Below are positions 33,397 to 45,490 of a stretch of 64,000 nucleotides of DNA, piece by piece. Both the position numbers and the translations under genes were made by a program. Origin of the DNA: Gamsiella multidivaricata (taxonomy: Eukaryota > Mortierellomycota > Mortierellomycetes > Mortierellales > Mortierellaceae); NCBI RefSeq assembly GCF_025024155.1, contig NW_026251723.1, forward strand, positions 62,001-126,000. The letters are read 5' to 3'. The notes under the pieces are model-generated. The model saw nothing but the letters and a program-made list of their open reading frames with translations, ran no database searches and was not told the origin of the DNA. The number at the start of each line of letters is the position of its first letter. Position 1 is the stretch's first letter.

Positions 33397-36300
33397 TTAT
33401 GCCTCCGTTGATTCCGCTGATGTGGTCGATGCTGCTGCAGTGCCTGTCAATTTGCGCTTCTTGGACCGATGTGTCTTCTTTTTTGATCCGCCATTCGCCT
33501 TGGCATCCATCTCACGCTTACGCTTCTCCTGCTTCTCCTGCTTCTTAGTCGAGCCCGTTGGCAGCTTAATCTCGCTTCCAATCAACACCAACATCTGTTG
33601 GACCAGCGAGCGCAGTGCTCCGCTGTCAAACCGTGTGTCCTCGCTAATCCTCTGCAGCAAGGGCCCCAAGTTGTCGGTTTCCCAGATCTCGGTCACACTG
33701 CGATCCTCAGAGCGCTTGACCATCCTTGCAGACAAAATCGCGAACTTCAGAATTTCCCGAAGACGAGCCACATTCAGCCCCTTGGTAGAGTTCTGCTCCT
33801 CCGTTGATTCGTCGAACGCGCCCTCGAACGTCTCGACCAATGAATTGCGGATCAATGGCAGGGTGTCCAAGAAGAGTTGCTCGAACTCGGGTGTGTTTTT
33901 GTTGGCAAGACGCTTGACCAGGGTTGACAACATCGTGAATGCCATAGCCTGACGGAACGACTTGACAGCTGCCTTGGGGCTCGTGTATTCGAGCAATGTG
34001 CTCGACAGATGCCATGCAAGGTGGGGAAAGCGGTTAATAAACTCGAGAAACATCTTGGCGGACAAGTTCGAATTCTTGCGCGTCATGAACTCCTTCAAGC
34101 TGGCGCTATAGAGAGCAACAACATGATCCTGCTTGGCCTTAAGAGCAGCCTCCTCGGGATCGACAGCAATAGCCTTGCTCTTGGCACTGCCGCGGGTCTT
34201 CTTAACTGGCGTCTCTGCCTTGACTTCGCCAACTGCAGTCTTGTCATCCTGTCCACCGATCAACACCTTAACCAACAACAGCGACAGATCGCCGCACAGG
34301 CCAGAAAACTTGGCATCGGGCGACTTCTTGGCCAACTCGTGCACCTGGCTCAAGATCTCAAAGACGTGCTCATCGTCACACTCGCGTGGGTAGTCCTTGA
34401 TCTTGGCAAGTTTGTTGCGGAGCAGCGCCGAGATCTTGTCGTGGACGGGCTTGTTGCTAGCCGAAGGTATGAGGACAAGCGACAACAGCGGCACAATCAG
34501 CTCGAGCACCAGCGCGTTTGACGATTGCTTCTTAATGTAGAGTTCCAGCAGATCGAGGACCTTGTTTTTGAAATGGATCAGCGTCTGCTTAACATCCTTC
34601 TGTTGCGCCTTGGCCAGTTTCTTCTGCTTGAAGATCTCGTTCAGCTTTTCGTCGAATGCCATCATCTGGTCATCATCCAGGAGCTCCTCCTCGGATTCGT
34701 CCTCGGATTCGTCACCATCCTTGACGTTCAGAGCTGCCGCCAACTTTTTCCTGAACTCCTCATCCACGGGAGCGTCGTCATCGTCCTCGTCCACCTCCAT
34801 ATCCTCCGACTCGTCCTCGTCAGAATCCTCCTCCTCCTCCTCTTCCTCGTCATCATCCGATTGGTTGTGAGCATCAGCCTCGGCGTCCTCGTCCTCCTCT
34901 TCGTCGTCTTGCTCTTCGCCAAACATATCGTCCTTGTTATCCTTGGTCTGGAGGGTCGAAAGCATCAACTCAAGTCCAGTCTGGGTCATCTTGTCGCAAA
35001 ATATCACAAAGACTTGCTCAGAAACATGACGAAGCAGAGCTGATGGCTTGATCAGGAAACTGAGAAGGATATCGATGATGACCTCCACTGGCTGAATCTC
35101 CTCATCATCATCATCGTCCTCGATCGATGCAGCCTTCTTGCCGTTAGCCTTCTTGGATCCCGACGCAAAGACCTTGTCGTAACAGTCGTGCAGCTCTCCA
35201 AGAATGCTAGTCGAATCCTCGGGCTCGACGTAAAGCTGGAGAATCATTTGGACAAAGAGCAACTCAAATGCCTTGTACTGAGCTTTGAGCTCCTTGGACG
35301 CCTTCTTGCACTTTTCTTGAATCTTGGTGACAAAGGATAAAGCAGTCTTCTTGGCCTTGTCAGCGTCGTCACCGAGGCTAATCAGGTTGTCAAAGTTCTT
35401 GCTCTTCTCAAGATCGACCATCATGCTCAGGGCAAATGAGCACCAGAAGGTACCATCTAGCATCGTGCCGTTCAGCTTTCGGCTATGGTTGACGGTCTCA
35501 ATTTCCTCGTTCTCCTTCTTGGCGGTCAGGGGCGCCATGGTTGACAACTCGGCCATCATACCGTAAAAGCGGTTCCTGCAGTGCTCGCGGGTGGCGGCAG
35601 AGAGGGCTGGTGTAGGCAAAACATGGGCTTCTACGTATTTGGTCTTGGTATCAACCTTCTTGATGTCGAAAAAGGCGTGGACAAGATAAAACTCGAGAAT
35701 GGATTTGATCCAGCCCTCTTCACGTGGGACCTTGGGGTTGCGGAAAAGAGAGAACATCTGGTCAATGGCCCACTGTCTGCTGATATCGATGCGCTTGCCG
35801 CGCTCTACGTTGTTTGATTCAGGACTCTCTTGCTGCAAGAACGCCTCGATGAGATATTCGAGGTAGTGCTGAATGTGAGAGACATCCAGTCCGCCCAGCA
35901 GTGTCTCGACAGTTTTGGAGCGGGTCAAGCGGTCGAAGTTAGGGTTCTTATCCAGAAGTTGAGTAATCAATGTCAAGCGGACAGCCTCATTCGTGTCGGC
36001 CTTGGCGTGCATGGCGGCCATGGTGTGCTTGGCGGCCTTGTTGAGGAAGCGATCCTCGCTCGAGAGGTTGTTGACAAAGCAGCGCATAAAGTTGGTGGTG
36101 AAAACGAGCGGAATCTGATCCTCGCTGAGGACAGGCAAGATTTTCTCAAAGATTTGGAACCCCCAGAACTTGCGCTCGTGTGATGAGCTGGAATCGAAGA
36201 GGGTGGCTAAGATGGACATGATAACAAAAAAGACCAAGATTGTTAGACCTCCAACGATCTGTCGTCGAGATTTTCATCCATAACCAGACAATCACGTATT

Positions 36301-37649
36301 GCCGTCGTTTCATGAGACAGCTTCTCAGGACTTACAATCGATAACGACGTTCCAAAAGTCATTGAAGGGAGCAATCTGTGTTTTGGGAGTGATGGTGCTG
36401 AAGTAATGAGCGAGGATGCGGTCCCAGACGGGGTGCAGGTTCTGTCTCCAGCTTGATGATGCCTGGGTGCCCTCCTCAGTCGAGGATTCTTTCAGCAGAA
36501 GACCGAGGAATTTTAGGTTGGAGGGATGAAGAATGACGGGGTTCTTCCATGATTTGCCGAGAATTTTTGTCCAATTGATCTGCTCATTCTTGGGCAGGTG
36601 TTTGTTGACATCATCCAAATGCTCCTTTAATACCATCGCCACGCTGAGCTGATCTGGAGTGTTGACACCTTCCGCAAAGATTGTATCGGCGATATATTTA
36701 ACTGACTTGGGGTGATTGACGATCTAGAGAGTAGGTAGATTGAGATCGACGATGTTAATCATGGTTCTCCTTTCCGTATGCCAGGTGATTATAATCCTAC
36801 GAGCGTGCAAACACACATTTGCATACCTGAGGAAGCATTGTTACAAGAACCTGGTGACAGCACTCGGAGAGATATGACTTTTCCTGTGAGTACTCGGCCA
36901 GATCGTTGACGATAAGCTTGATGTCCTCCTCTGTTGTCTTCGGCCGAGTGAGCATGCCTGATTGGATGATGCTCATGTATCCAAAAATCCGTCCGAACAT
37001 GTGGTTCCTCTCCTCCTATATTTAATTACAGCACAGGTCAGGGAGAGATTCCATGGTTAAGTATCACCTTTAGCCATGGATCGTTGAGAACTATTGAAAC
37101 CCTATGAAAAATAGTTCGCCTTCGCGGACGAAATGCTGCGGGATATGTCCAATTACCTTGCCCTTCATAAAGTTCTTGATCTCTGTGAATCTGAACAACA
37201 GCTCGAGTACGATCTTGGCCGTCAGGAAATTCAGTCCGATCAGCAACTAAGGAGATAGAGGGGAAAACACAATGAATCAACTAGTAAATATGGCTGTCTG
37301 ATATATAAATTGAATAGCTCCAACTGGAACCTGTGGGTCCAGGACGACTTCCAGAATATAAGATGTTGATATGCCGTACCTCAGTCAAGGCAAGTGAAAA
37401 TCCCTGGCGGGCTGCCTCACGGTCGCTAGGAAGACCTCTAATAAGACGCTTAAGGGCATAGACAACATCAGGGTGGCAGAGCTGATCGAGCCTCTCCTCG
37501 GTGATGTCTTCTGCATAGGGATCAAGTTCACATTGATGTGCATTCTGCAAGACCGCAAGGGCCTTGATGAGTGTCAAGGCCGCGGCATTGCGCTCTGCGA
37601 CATCCAGTGAGGCGAGGATGCCGAAGAGTGGCAAGTGTGGCTGACTCAT
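33397..37649 (-). CDS. Pol5/MYBBP1A family nucleolar protein (DNA polymerase phi)
   Basis: Model: exons 37649-37380, 37246-37157, 37015-36827, 36723-36336 and 36206-33397 on the minus strand, giving 1248 aa (yeast Pol5 about 1020, human MYBBP1A about 1330). HEAT-like helical repeats run through the N-terminal two thirds; the start MSQPHLPLFGILASLDVAER, then RLIRGLPSDREAARQGFSLALTE, FMKGK-EERNHMFGRIFG and HERKFWGFQIFEK are family landmarks. A strongly acidic Asp/Glu tract follows at about 738-800, then more helices, and a Lys/Arg-rich C-terminus typical of nucleolar targeting. Despite its name the family acts in rRNA synthesis and pre-60S assembly rather than replication. A possible extra exon at about 37099-37066 was dropped because it breaks the frame and the KGK/EER join is the conserved one. 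Confidence 0.93.
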
Positions 37650-39095
37650 TTCTGACGAAGGCTGTATATGTGAAGAAGGTAGGCGAAAAGGAGGAACGGA
37701 CACAGGGGAACAGCGGACGGGAGGGGATGAAGTGAGTAGCAAACGCCTAGTACGTTCAAGGAAAAAAAAAAAAAAAAAATGCTGTTGAAGTTTTGTTGAC
37801 GAAGGTGACTGTTGGAATCACCAAGCCGCATCAATCTAACCTTATTCTTGCCAAAAAAATTGGTGGCAACAAAAAACAAGGAGAGACAAGCAGGACGCTC
37901 ACTCCGGTTCCCAAACTGACACTCACTGCTCTTGAATCCGCACCTGACATGCTTGAGTGATATTCCATATCTGAGTCCCCGCCATACATTTAGATGGATT
38001 TGTGAAATTCTCCGCACTTTGCGTGCCTAATATGATCATCTTTATCCACTGTTGCAGGTAGTAATTACGGATACCGAAGCTGAAACTGACCCTCCTTGTT
38101 GGGCCGACAAGCATAGTCACCCCTCAAAATAAGGCAGGCGCAGGTCACAGAGCACATATCAAATGATTCAATGCCATAACGACCGGCAACTCCCTTCTTC
38201 TCAACATTATGAATGCTGAAAAGGGTATGGATGGAGATGAAATTAGGTTCGATTGCTGGAATGTTGCACAGACGTGATAACCGTTGCGGTTTCATTTTTC
38301 TCAGTATCCAACAATTGGTGTAACAACAGGGACAAACCTGGCACCGGAACAAGATATTTCAGCTGCAAGGAAGTGCACATTCTCGTACCTCACCCAGCAC
38401 ACAAGCTAGTCTTTGCTCCTGCAGCCCTTCAATAGTCTAACGTGACGCAAGTAAAAATAAAATAACGGCAGTGCTCTCAGTGAGGGTGACAATAAAATTC
38501 GGAGCCATATTTGTCTTGGAGGAGCCTCGATCTACTGCTGAATATGGTCGCCTGCCACTGTAAAGAGTGTCTGCAAACGTGTCCATGAAATCCACTGCAC
38601 ATATGCTGTGTAAAGGATGTAGATTGGATCTACATAGAGAAGCCCTGAACCGATTCAAGGGCAGACCAACAAAGGTCAAGGGTAATCGGGATGGGCACAC
38701 GATGACACTAGCAGCTTCCTATCATTGTCTGCCATTCCCACAAGCCATTAAATTCTAACGCCGAAATAGAATAGTCCGTGGCTCTTAAGGTGCTCCTGCT
38801 GGCCATAATTGGATATGTCCACCTAGCCATTTTTATCGCCTACATGATCATTTTTGTACTCTGCTCTAGGCCCTAGGACCCGAAGTCGGTACCTGTATTT
38901 AATGACAGGTCCGCTGCATCCGGTTATCCTCTTCTCTTTCTTCTTCAAGCCTTTGCAACTTCCCCCTTCACTTGGATTACTTCCGCTAAACACCCATACT
39001 CTCTCTCTCTCTCTCACGTACCTAGCCCTCAACGTCCCCCAACCCTCTACCCACCTTACCTTCACGACACATCCTACCTAACTCACTTCTTCAAC
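37650..39095. other. Intergenic region
   Basis: No gene is supported. A poly-A run lies at about 37761-37780. ORFs of 95 and 123 codons on the minus strand have no motif. The final 200 bp are pyrimidine-rich with a CT microsatellite (about 38999-39016) and serve as leader for the GPI-anchored protein gene. Confidence 0.5.
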
Positions 39096-39641
39096 ATGCG
39101 TTTTTCCATCGTCGCTATCGCTGCCGCTGTCATCGGCGCCGTAATGGCCGACCAGGCCTATCCCACTGTTCCCACTGGCGATACCAAGTGGAATGCCGGC
39201 AAGAACTACACTGTCACTTGGAATCTTATCACTACTGAGAAAGTCGCACTCACCGTTGACCTCTTCAAGGGTAACGCCAGCAGCCAGACCCTTGTCAACA
39301 AGTTTGGTTCAGCCAAGGCTGGGGCCACTTCTTTCCAGATTAGCCTCCCCAAGACTCTGCCTGCGGACTGGTACTCAATCCGCGTCGGAGATTCGTGGTC
39401 CCACTACTTCATGATCAGGTCCACAACCGGTGCCACCCCTACCGGGGCCATGCCCACCCCTGTCTCTACCGCGACTGCGTCTAGCTCTTCCTTGCCCACC
39501 GTCGGCCCAGCGACTGTGTCTGCGATTGGCGCCAAGGCCGCGCCCACCGCTGCCAACACCCCAAACAGCGCCGCATACTTGTCTGCCGCCCCCATGGCCA
39601 TGGCTGCCGCTGCCGTCGCTGCCGCCGCAATGGCTTTCTAA
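39096..39641 (+). CDS. GPI-anchored cell-surface protein with Kre9/Knh1-like domain
   Basis: Single exon, 181 aa. A signal peptide with hydrophobic core (MRFSIVAIAAAVIGAVMA) is followed from about residue 19 by a small beta-sandwich of the yeast cell-wall Kre9/Knh1 type: YPTVPTGDTKWNAGKNYTVTW, then ALTVDLFKGN and ADWYSIRVGDSWSHYFMI. After about residue 107 comes a Thr/Ser/Ala/Pro-rich linker and a hydrophobic Ala/Met C-terminus without charged residues after it, as for GPI attachment (likely site in NSAA near 157). Such proteins sit in the cell wall or plasma membrane and related ones are linked to beta-1,6-glucan assembly; the precise role is not known. Codon use is biased to C-ending codons, suggesting strong expression. 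An AATAAA follows at 39689. Confidence 0.87.
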   Translation: MRFSIVAIAAAVIGAVMADQAYPTVPTGDTKWNAGKNYTVTWNLITTEKVALTVDLFKGNASSQTLVNKFGSAKAGATSFQISLPKTLPADWYSIRVGDSWSHYFMIRSTTGATPTGAMPTPVSTATASSSSLPTVGPATVSAIGAKAAPTAANTPNSAAYLSAAPMAMAAAAVAAAAMAF

Positions 39642-39688
39642 TTCCTACTGTAGAAGAAGTTAAATACGGACGCTGTATAATTTAGCAC

Positions 39689-39694
39689 AATAAA
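39689..39694 (+). terminator. Putative polyadenylation signal
   Basis: AATAAA 48 bp after the stop of the GPI-anchored protein gene. Confidence 0.5.
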
Positions 39695-40154
39695 CAACAT
39701 TAAAGCTCGAATGCAATGCACCAGGTAGATGCTACAGAGTTAAAAGACAGAGAATTACAGTGTGTGCGTTGCCTTCAGTCGTTCGCTGAAAGAAAGGACT
39801 CAAGGTCTTAGCGTGCGCCTTGCCCGTAACTTCTCGTTAAATGAAAGAACAGAGGCTCTGACGCACTCTTAACCTTCAATTGCTCGCGAACATGACACTT
39901 TTCGGAGGACAGAGAACTGATCATGACAGCTCCTCCAGGAGTAGCTGCCGCGAGCCATGGATATGCCTAAAGGTCCTGAGGGCCAAACATATTGCCGATT
40001 GACGCAAAACTTCGCACTCTGGTGTTCAACTGACGCGAAAATCTTCGCTCTGGGTGTCCAATTAACGATCTGCTGAGACCCAGACCAAGGCGCTCGCCGG
40101 TCACGATCTTCGAGTGGCGCTTAGCAGCCCAGATCACAACAACGCGGCGCGGGG
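39695..40154. other. Intergenic
   Basis: No gene seen. The right half contains paired related phrases (CGCAAAACTTCGCACTCTGG and CGCGAAAATCTTCGCTCTGG at about 40004 and 40034), a short imperfect direct repeat just before the TATA element. Confidence 0.45.
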
Positions 40155-40245
40155 TATAAATTTGGGGGCGTGAAAAAATTTTCTACTCCACTTCTCACCT
40201 TCCTTCCCCTTTCATCGCTCGTCTCCAGGTTGCTCCATGGTAAGT
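40155..40245 (+). promoter_or_regulatory. TATA element, pyrimidine leader and ATG-intron start
   Basis: TATAAAT at 40155-40161 is followed about 30 bp on by a C/T-rich initiator-like stretch and then CTCCATGGTAAGTG, where an ATG (40237-40239) is joined directly to a consensus donor (GTAAGT from 40240). A start codon split from its gene by an immediate intron is common in strongly expressed fungal genes. I could not connect it to a convincing second exon: in-phase joins at nearby acceptors give only short peptides. Confidence 0.4.
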
Positions 40246-40770
40246 GCCCCCTCATCTTTTTACCCTCCAGACCTATTCAACCAAGTCGACCTTTTGAATC
40301 AACGTTGTTCTTTAGAGCTCATTCGTGAACGCGATGAGAAGAGTAGATCCGCGATTCAAAAAGGGAATTCGACTTGTCTCTACCTTGTGTGAATGATGAA
40401 ACCATATCTTGTCTTCATGTTATCTTATCGACCATGGTGATACCTTTACACTCCTTCGCTGAGGAGTGTCATACTTGCCAGTATAATCCACTGACCACAC
40501 ATTTAAAGAAGATTGTTCCCTTAATTATTCTTTCATAATGTTTTCAAGCATGTTTTCTAATGAACATACTTCATTTATCTCGTCGACGATGCATAGGTCT
40601 CATTACTCGGTTTGAGATTTTTGGCCATAGATGGACCACGGATGAAAGCGAGGACACCCAGCCATGAGTGTATTATGGTGAGTTTGGCGTCTTTTTCAAT
40701 CCACTTTGTACAAAAGGAAATTTGATTTAATGATGAAGTACCATAATTCGCAGTTTCCACCGAAGGGACC

Positions 40771-41322
40771 ATGTATAAGACGATTCACGGCCACTTCCTT
40801 CTTTCTCCTTGTGAGGAAGTGTCAGTGAAGCGATCAGAGAGCAGTATGCCATCGTCGAGCGCTGTGGATCTTGTCTTTCCCGATGCTGGCTATAACTTCC
40901 TTGGATGTCTGATTACAAATCTTTCCTCGACTTGTCTCTTCCAAAATTCTTCTGAAGTACCTTTGTGCGATTAAGATCTAACAATGATTCTTGTATGTCA
41001 ATTGACAACAGTAGGCTGTTCATGCTGCATTTATTGGTGCGCGACATTGCGTTCATAGATGCCGTGAAGGGCTACGAAGATCTACACGATGTCAAGGTAA
41101 TAATTTGAACCACCATGCTTTCAGCTTCAATTGAACATTCCGCGGTGGGCTTTCTCAGACGCTGGACTTGAAACCAAGCAAAAGAAAAGATTCAGGGACA
41201 TTAGCACCGGGTTAAAAGAGAGAAAGAGGAGGAGCTGTGTGGATTTCGATGATGAAGTTACATTTATACAAATTCTTGATAGGAAAAGCCGTCTTATTGC
41301 TTCCGAGATATGTGAAGCATGA
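40771..41322 (+). CDS. Unresolved gene-like stretch with possible introns
   Basis: Several protein-like segments follow each other on the plus strand: one open from ATG 40771 (contains DLVFPDAGYNFLGCLI), one ending at about 41096 (LLVRDIAFIDAVKGYEDLHD) before a GTAATA donor, and one after a TTTCAG acceptor at about 41127 (LNIPRWAFSDAGLETKQ, then Arg/Lys-rich) to a stop at 41322. The last two splice in frame. I do not recognise the family and the 5' part is not solved. It may belong to the orphan start at 40237 or be a decaying gene. Confidence 0.22.
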
Positions 41323-42324
41323 CGAGAAAATGTTATCTGACAACAAAACCACCTTTTGGGCCTTTGCACTCCTCGATCTCTCCACTATCCCGACCATCCT
41401 TGTCGATCCTTTTTTTTTGTGTTCCGATGCGGCTGCGAGGGCTTTGTGGAGAGTGTCAGGTTATTTGTCATTGCATCATTAATTACATCGGATCATGGTT
41501 TTCTAATCGTCCTTTTGGTCGTTCTGTTTGACATGATCTTAGGTTCATTTTGTCTGGCATACCCGGCAAGTCTGCACAGTCGTGTCTCGTCACACAAGGT
41601 AAGTCAGAAATCAAGTCCTATAGCGTAATATACTAAATGTCGAAAATAAAGCAATCCTCCAACAGATATGTCTTTCTATCGCTCTATGTTTCGCGTATTA
41701 TGGCTACTTGGAATAAAATGTGCTCTTTACTTGAAGCGGCAGGCATTCTTTTTCACATATTTCGTCTCGATGGTGCTGAAGCAATCCGAGCTGTGAAATA
41801 ACTTAATATACTGTGAGGGTAGTCCCTAGAAATGAGGGTTAGACACAAAGATTGATCAATCAGCGGAAGCACAAGGAAGTAAACGTTTAAAGAAAAAAAA
41901 CTAACGCAACGCGCACATGCATCCCGCACCCAGGTCGACAGATGCATGGCGACTTCATACTATACCTTGATGCACCCGCAACACGGCCGTCAGTGCACCC
42001 GTTGGCATCTCTCTGCGCACACGGCCGACCAGAGAGTACAGCGATAGGATCATCAAAAGCAATTAAATGTGAGATCCATGACACCGCTGCCAAGCCGGTT
42101 CATTCAACCTTTTCTTTTCTGTGCATTGAAGGCAAGGATGAGGTAGACTTACGTTGGGCCAAGTATACTTGCTTGATGAAGGTCGAAGGTCGCAAGCACA
42201 CTTTTAGTGGTGGCACGTCCTCTCGGGAAGAACGTCTTCGGTGACGTATTTTCGGTTATTTTCCATGAAATCTCATTGGGTTACATTAGTCTGTTCCTCA
42301 TTTCCAGCACCGCCCTCATCAAAC
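41323..42324. other. Intergenic
   Basis: Only overlapping short ORFs on both strands, none with a recognisable motif. A 100-codon ORF at 41942-42244 is open just upstream of the next gene, but no homology is claimed. Confidence 0.4.
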
Positions 42325-44111
42325 ATGTCAACGAGCAACCACATCGGTCCAGGTTTTCGTGGCGACGGCATCTTTAATTGCCCCGAGAGGCTCAAAGTCC
42401 ATCAATTTTTCAAGGATAATACTCAAAACATCGCTGAATGGACAGTTGAAAAGTTTATGCAACAATATCCACACCGGGTCGATGAATTCCTGGGCGGACT
42501 GAGAGCGATTTCCGATTACAAAGCCGTTTCGCAAATAATACGCAGCTTTTGCGTGACTCAGCTACGGTATCTAGACAGCGAGTTCGATAAACCGAGAATA
42601 CGCCTTATGCGGGCAAAGATTCAGGCGACATCCAATAACGGCGTGATCAAGGAGAACACGTATGTGTCATTTCAGCACCGTGCCATAGCCCAGCAGGAGA
42701 ACGATATGCGGTCAATGGCTCCGTCGCCTCCATGTGGCAGCGGAACGGATACACGAGAGATGACTTCTCTAGAGCGGGAAGTAGCAGTGGGTGACCAATA
42801 CCTCCAGACAGAATGGCATAGCGAAAATGCATCTCTGGGTACGTATGCAACTTGTCGTTGATGATGAGTGTATAATGAAATGAGCGTATCTATTAATATT
42901 TGATTGGCTACTTCTGATATTTGGTCTGCGGTTCAATATAGGCCACTTTAGGAAGTTGAATCAAAAGACGGCATGGCTTAACGGGCCTGAGGACTTTCTG
43001 TCTCGCTTTGATGAGTTTGCAGAGGAGCAACAGACAGCGGGCAAGAAATATACGCTCAGCAAGGATAGGATCGCAGACATGACTGAAGAAGGAGAGTTCT
43101 CGCTGGTACTGACGGAGGTCGAAAATGAACTCGCCCTAGCTGATGTCCTGGACATCGAACCCCTCGAACCTGACAATCAGGTTGACTCGCTGCTGGGCAC
43201 CATTTTCGCTAATGAAACGATACTTTCGAGAACATGCACCTTGCTGTTCGGAAGCTAGGCTACACAGACGATTGTGTTTACTACATCTCGCAGGTATTCA
43301 CTGGAATGTAAGTGATCATTAGCTGTATGGAGTAAGTGATAAGCATGGAATCGACATGACCTTTAATCGATACGTGAATTTTGCAAATAGAGCCCGCCAT
43401 TTACGCTGCAATAGACTGCAGGCCAGCCCCAATGAGCAGCAATATTTCGATGATCTTGTGGTTCCTGCTTTTGAGGGTGCGTTTGCCCTGTCTAACTTTG
43501 CGGTTCGACGATTTGAGGTACCCGTGTACGGTTCTAGTGGTCGCCGAAATGCCGGTAAGGATCTCTTATTTGAGCGACAGGCGCAAGGTCACCAAGCAGA
43601 TGCAGTTGTGGAGACAGCCGAAGCTTTACAGCTTGTCATTGTCAAGTGTTCAAAGATGTCTGAGAATACAAGTGATAAGGAAGCTAGGGATCATTATAAA
43701 CCTGCACGAAATCTCAAGGATACCTGGACACGCATCTTGAAGGAGACCGTCAAGGACTGCAAGCAGCCTCGGCCCTTCGCTATATTCAGCCTCCAGGTGT
43801 ACGAGTCGGATATGACATTTCTGGCAATGGATTTCCGTGGATGTTATCGGCTCTATGAACTGGCCACTGTCAGAATCCCAAACTCTTGCACGTCGATCAA
43901 GAAGTACCTTGGCCTCATGCTGAAAACCTGCGTTAGCTTTGCTGGACTGGTGAAAGCGCATCATAGGAGCCTGGACCAGTTGACAGATTTGAGCTATGGG
44001 GAACGACGTGCATTTGGCTTAGCTCTTCGCAGCATCGAAGTCACTTCCGTTTCCCCTACAAAGATTTCTAAAGCAGGGAAACGAAAGCGTATGGAGGACG
44101 ATGGAATATGA
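42325..44111 (+). CDS. Hypothetical protein with possible PD-(D/E)XK-like core
   Basis: Exons 42325-42838, 42942-43307 and 43391-44111. The frame needs one correction inside exon 2: either a 50-nt intron (43181-43230, GTTGAC...TTTCGAG) or a one-base frameshift near 43230. With that intron the product is 516 aa. Downstream of it the frame reads MHLAVRKLGYTDDCVYYISQ and joins exon 3 in phase. The C-terminal half has QADAVVETAEALQLVIVKCSK, spaced like the D...(E)xK strands of PD-(D/E)XK nucleases, then KPARNLKDTWTRILKE and YESDMTFLAMDFRGCYRLYE. This pattern resembles a large lineage-specific family I recall from Mortierellomycota genomes, but the name and function are uncertain. The tail is basic (GKRKRMEDD). 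It may be a decaying gene. Confidence 0.5.
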
Positions 44112-45490
44112 TTCGCGCGCGGGAACTGAATACGGGATGAGGACCATGTGGCAGCCTGACTTTATCCAAAGAACGCCATCGACGTGTTGGAACAATAGAC
44201 TGTACATAACTTTCAAGAACCAATTTCTGTCCTAAGGTATATTCTTTCTTTTCGCTCTGAAAGCTATGGTGTGCATTGCTGATCTATGCGAGTTTATCGT
44301 CAAACGTCAAGCTTTATGCTACTGCAGCACAGGAGAAGATTTATCTTAGGCTAGCTTCTCAGTAAACGTTACACTGGACTCCCAACATCTTTGACAGGTC
44401 GATATCGAGCATGAACAACCAGTGGAGGCTCATCTACAAATGAGTTGCTAAAGCCGCCGCGATGCTAAAATGCTATGGCTACAGCAGCTTTTACAGCTTC
44501 CTCGACATACATACGTACCTCTTAGCGAACTATCCTCCTGTGGCGTGGGCTCCATGTGTGTAGTCTTCTTTTATATAGATTGCTCGAAATCTCCAGAAAC
44601 TAAAATAAAATGAACTTTTGTTCCCTGTTGGAGCCATGCTGTATGTGTGCCCTCGCTATCGTCCTCGCTCTCTTGTCAGCTGCATGTGCACATATCTCTT
44701 TGCCTCTGTCAACCCTCCTCGTCATCCCTATCGGCCGCAGCTGCATTGCAGGGTAAGAATGCTAAGGTTTTAACATAGGAGCCGATTGACATCCTCAGTG
44801 TCCTCAATAGGCCCTTACCCCTTGTCAGACGCTCAAAGGCGCTAAACAGATCCTCTTCCGAGCACTGTACTTGCATTTTTTTTTTTTTACAAAAACGGTC
44901 TTGTCCGCGACGTAAGGTTGTCGCTTTCATAGATGTCATTGTCAAAGACGTATGCCCATGATCTCCATGGAGCAGATATAAATGAATTGACTCAAATATA
45001 TATATCGTAGTATGAAGAAAGACAATACCGTAGTCGTAGCGCATATTCATTACCTTCCGTATACGCATTGGTGCCGCGTAAGAACCAAAAGTGCTGAGGC
45101 CCGAAAGTTTATAATATTCGTCATATCGGCCATGAATTGTTCCTCAGGGTTTTTGGAAGCTGGGGCCCGATATCGCCGTTTGTATGACCGACTACTGCAG
45201 TCAAGCTGCGTCGTGCCGTTGGCGTTGGCCCTTCGGAAGTGTGCAGCTTCTTTGGACTACTTAAAATGTGATCCGGTATTCTGCTGCGGTGTCGCCACCG
45301 CTGTTGACTATTGATTTTGATCACCGGCAGCAGCACCATGTCGTAGAAGTTGTTATTTCTCTCCTACCTCCTCTTTCTCCTTGAACAACTGCGAAGCCAT
45401 TGTTGAGAGCTGATGGTTGATAAAGCTCTATTGGGCCCTCTGGATGTTGATGAATTTCCTTCCGGTGAAAACCCAATGTATCCAATTAAA
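44112..45490. other. Intergenic
   Basis: No gene is supported; short ORFs on both strands without motifs, a poly-T run near 44877-44889. Confidence 0.45.

Noticed and set aside
34562..35043. Long antisense ORFs (102-172 codons) opposite Pol5
   Set aside because: They mirror the Asp/Glu-rich and Leu-rich coding strand; the Ser/Leu runs are the expected shadow of GA-rich codons.
37066..37099. Extra 34-nt exon in Pol5 between 37157 and 37015
   Set aside because: It has plausible splice ends but breaks the frame; direct joining gives the conserved KGK-EER continuation.
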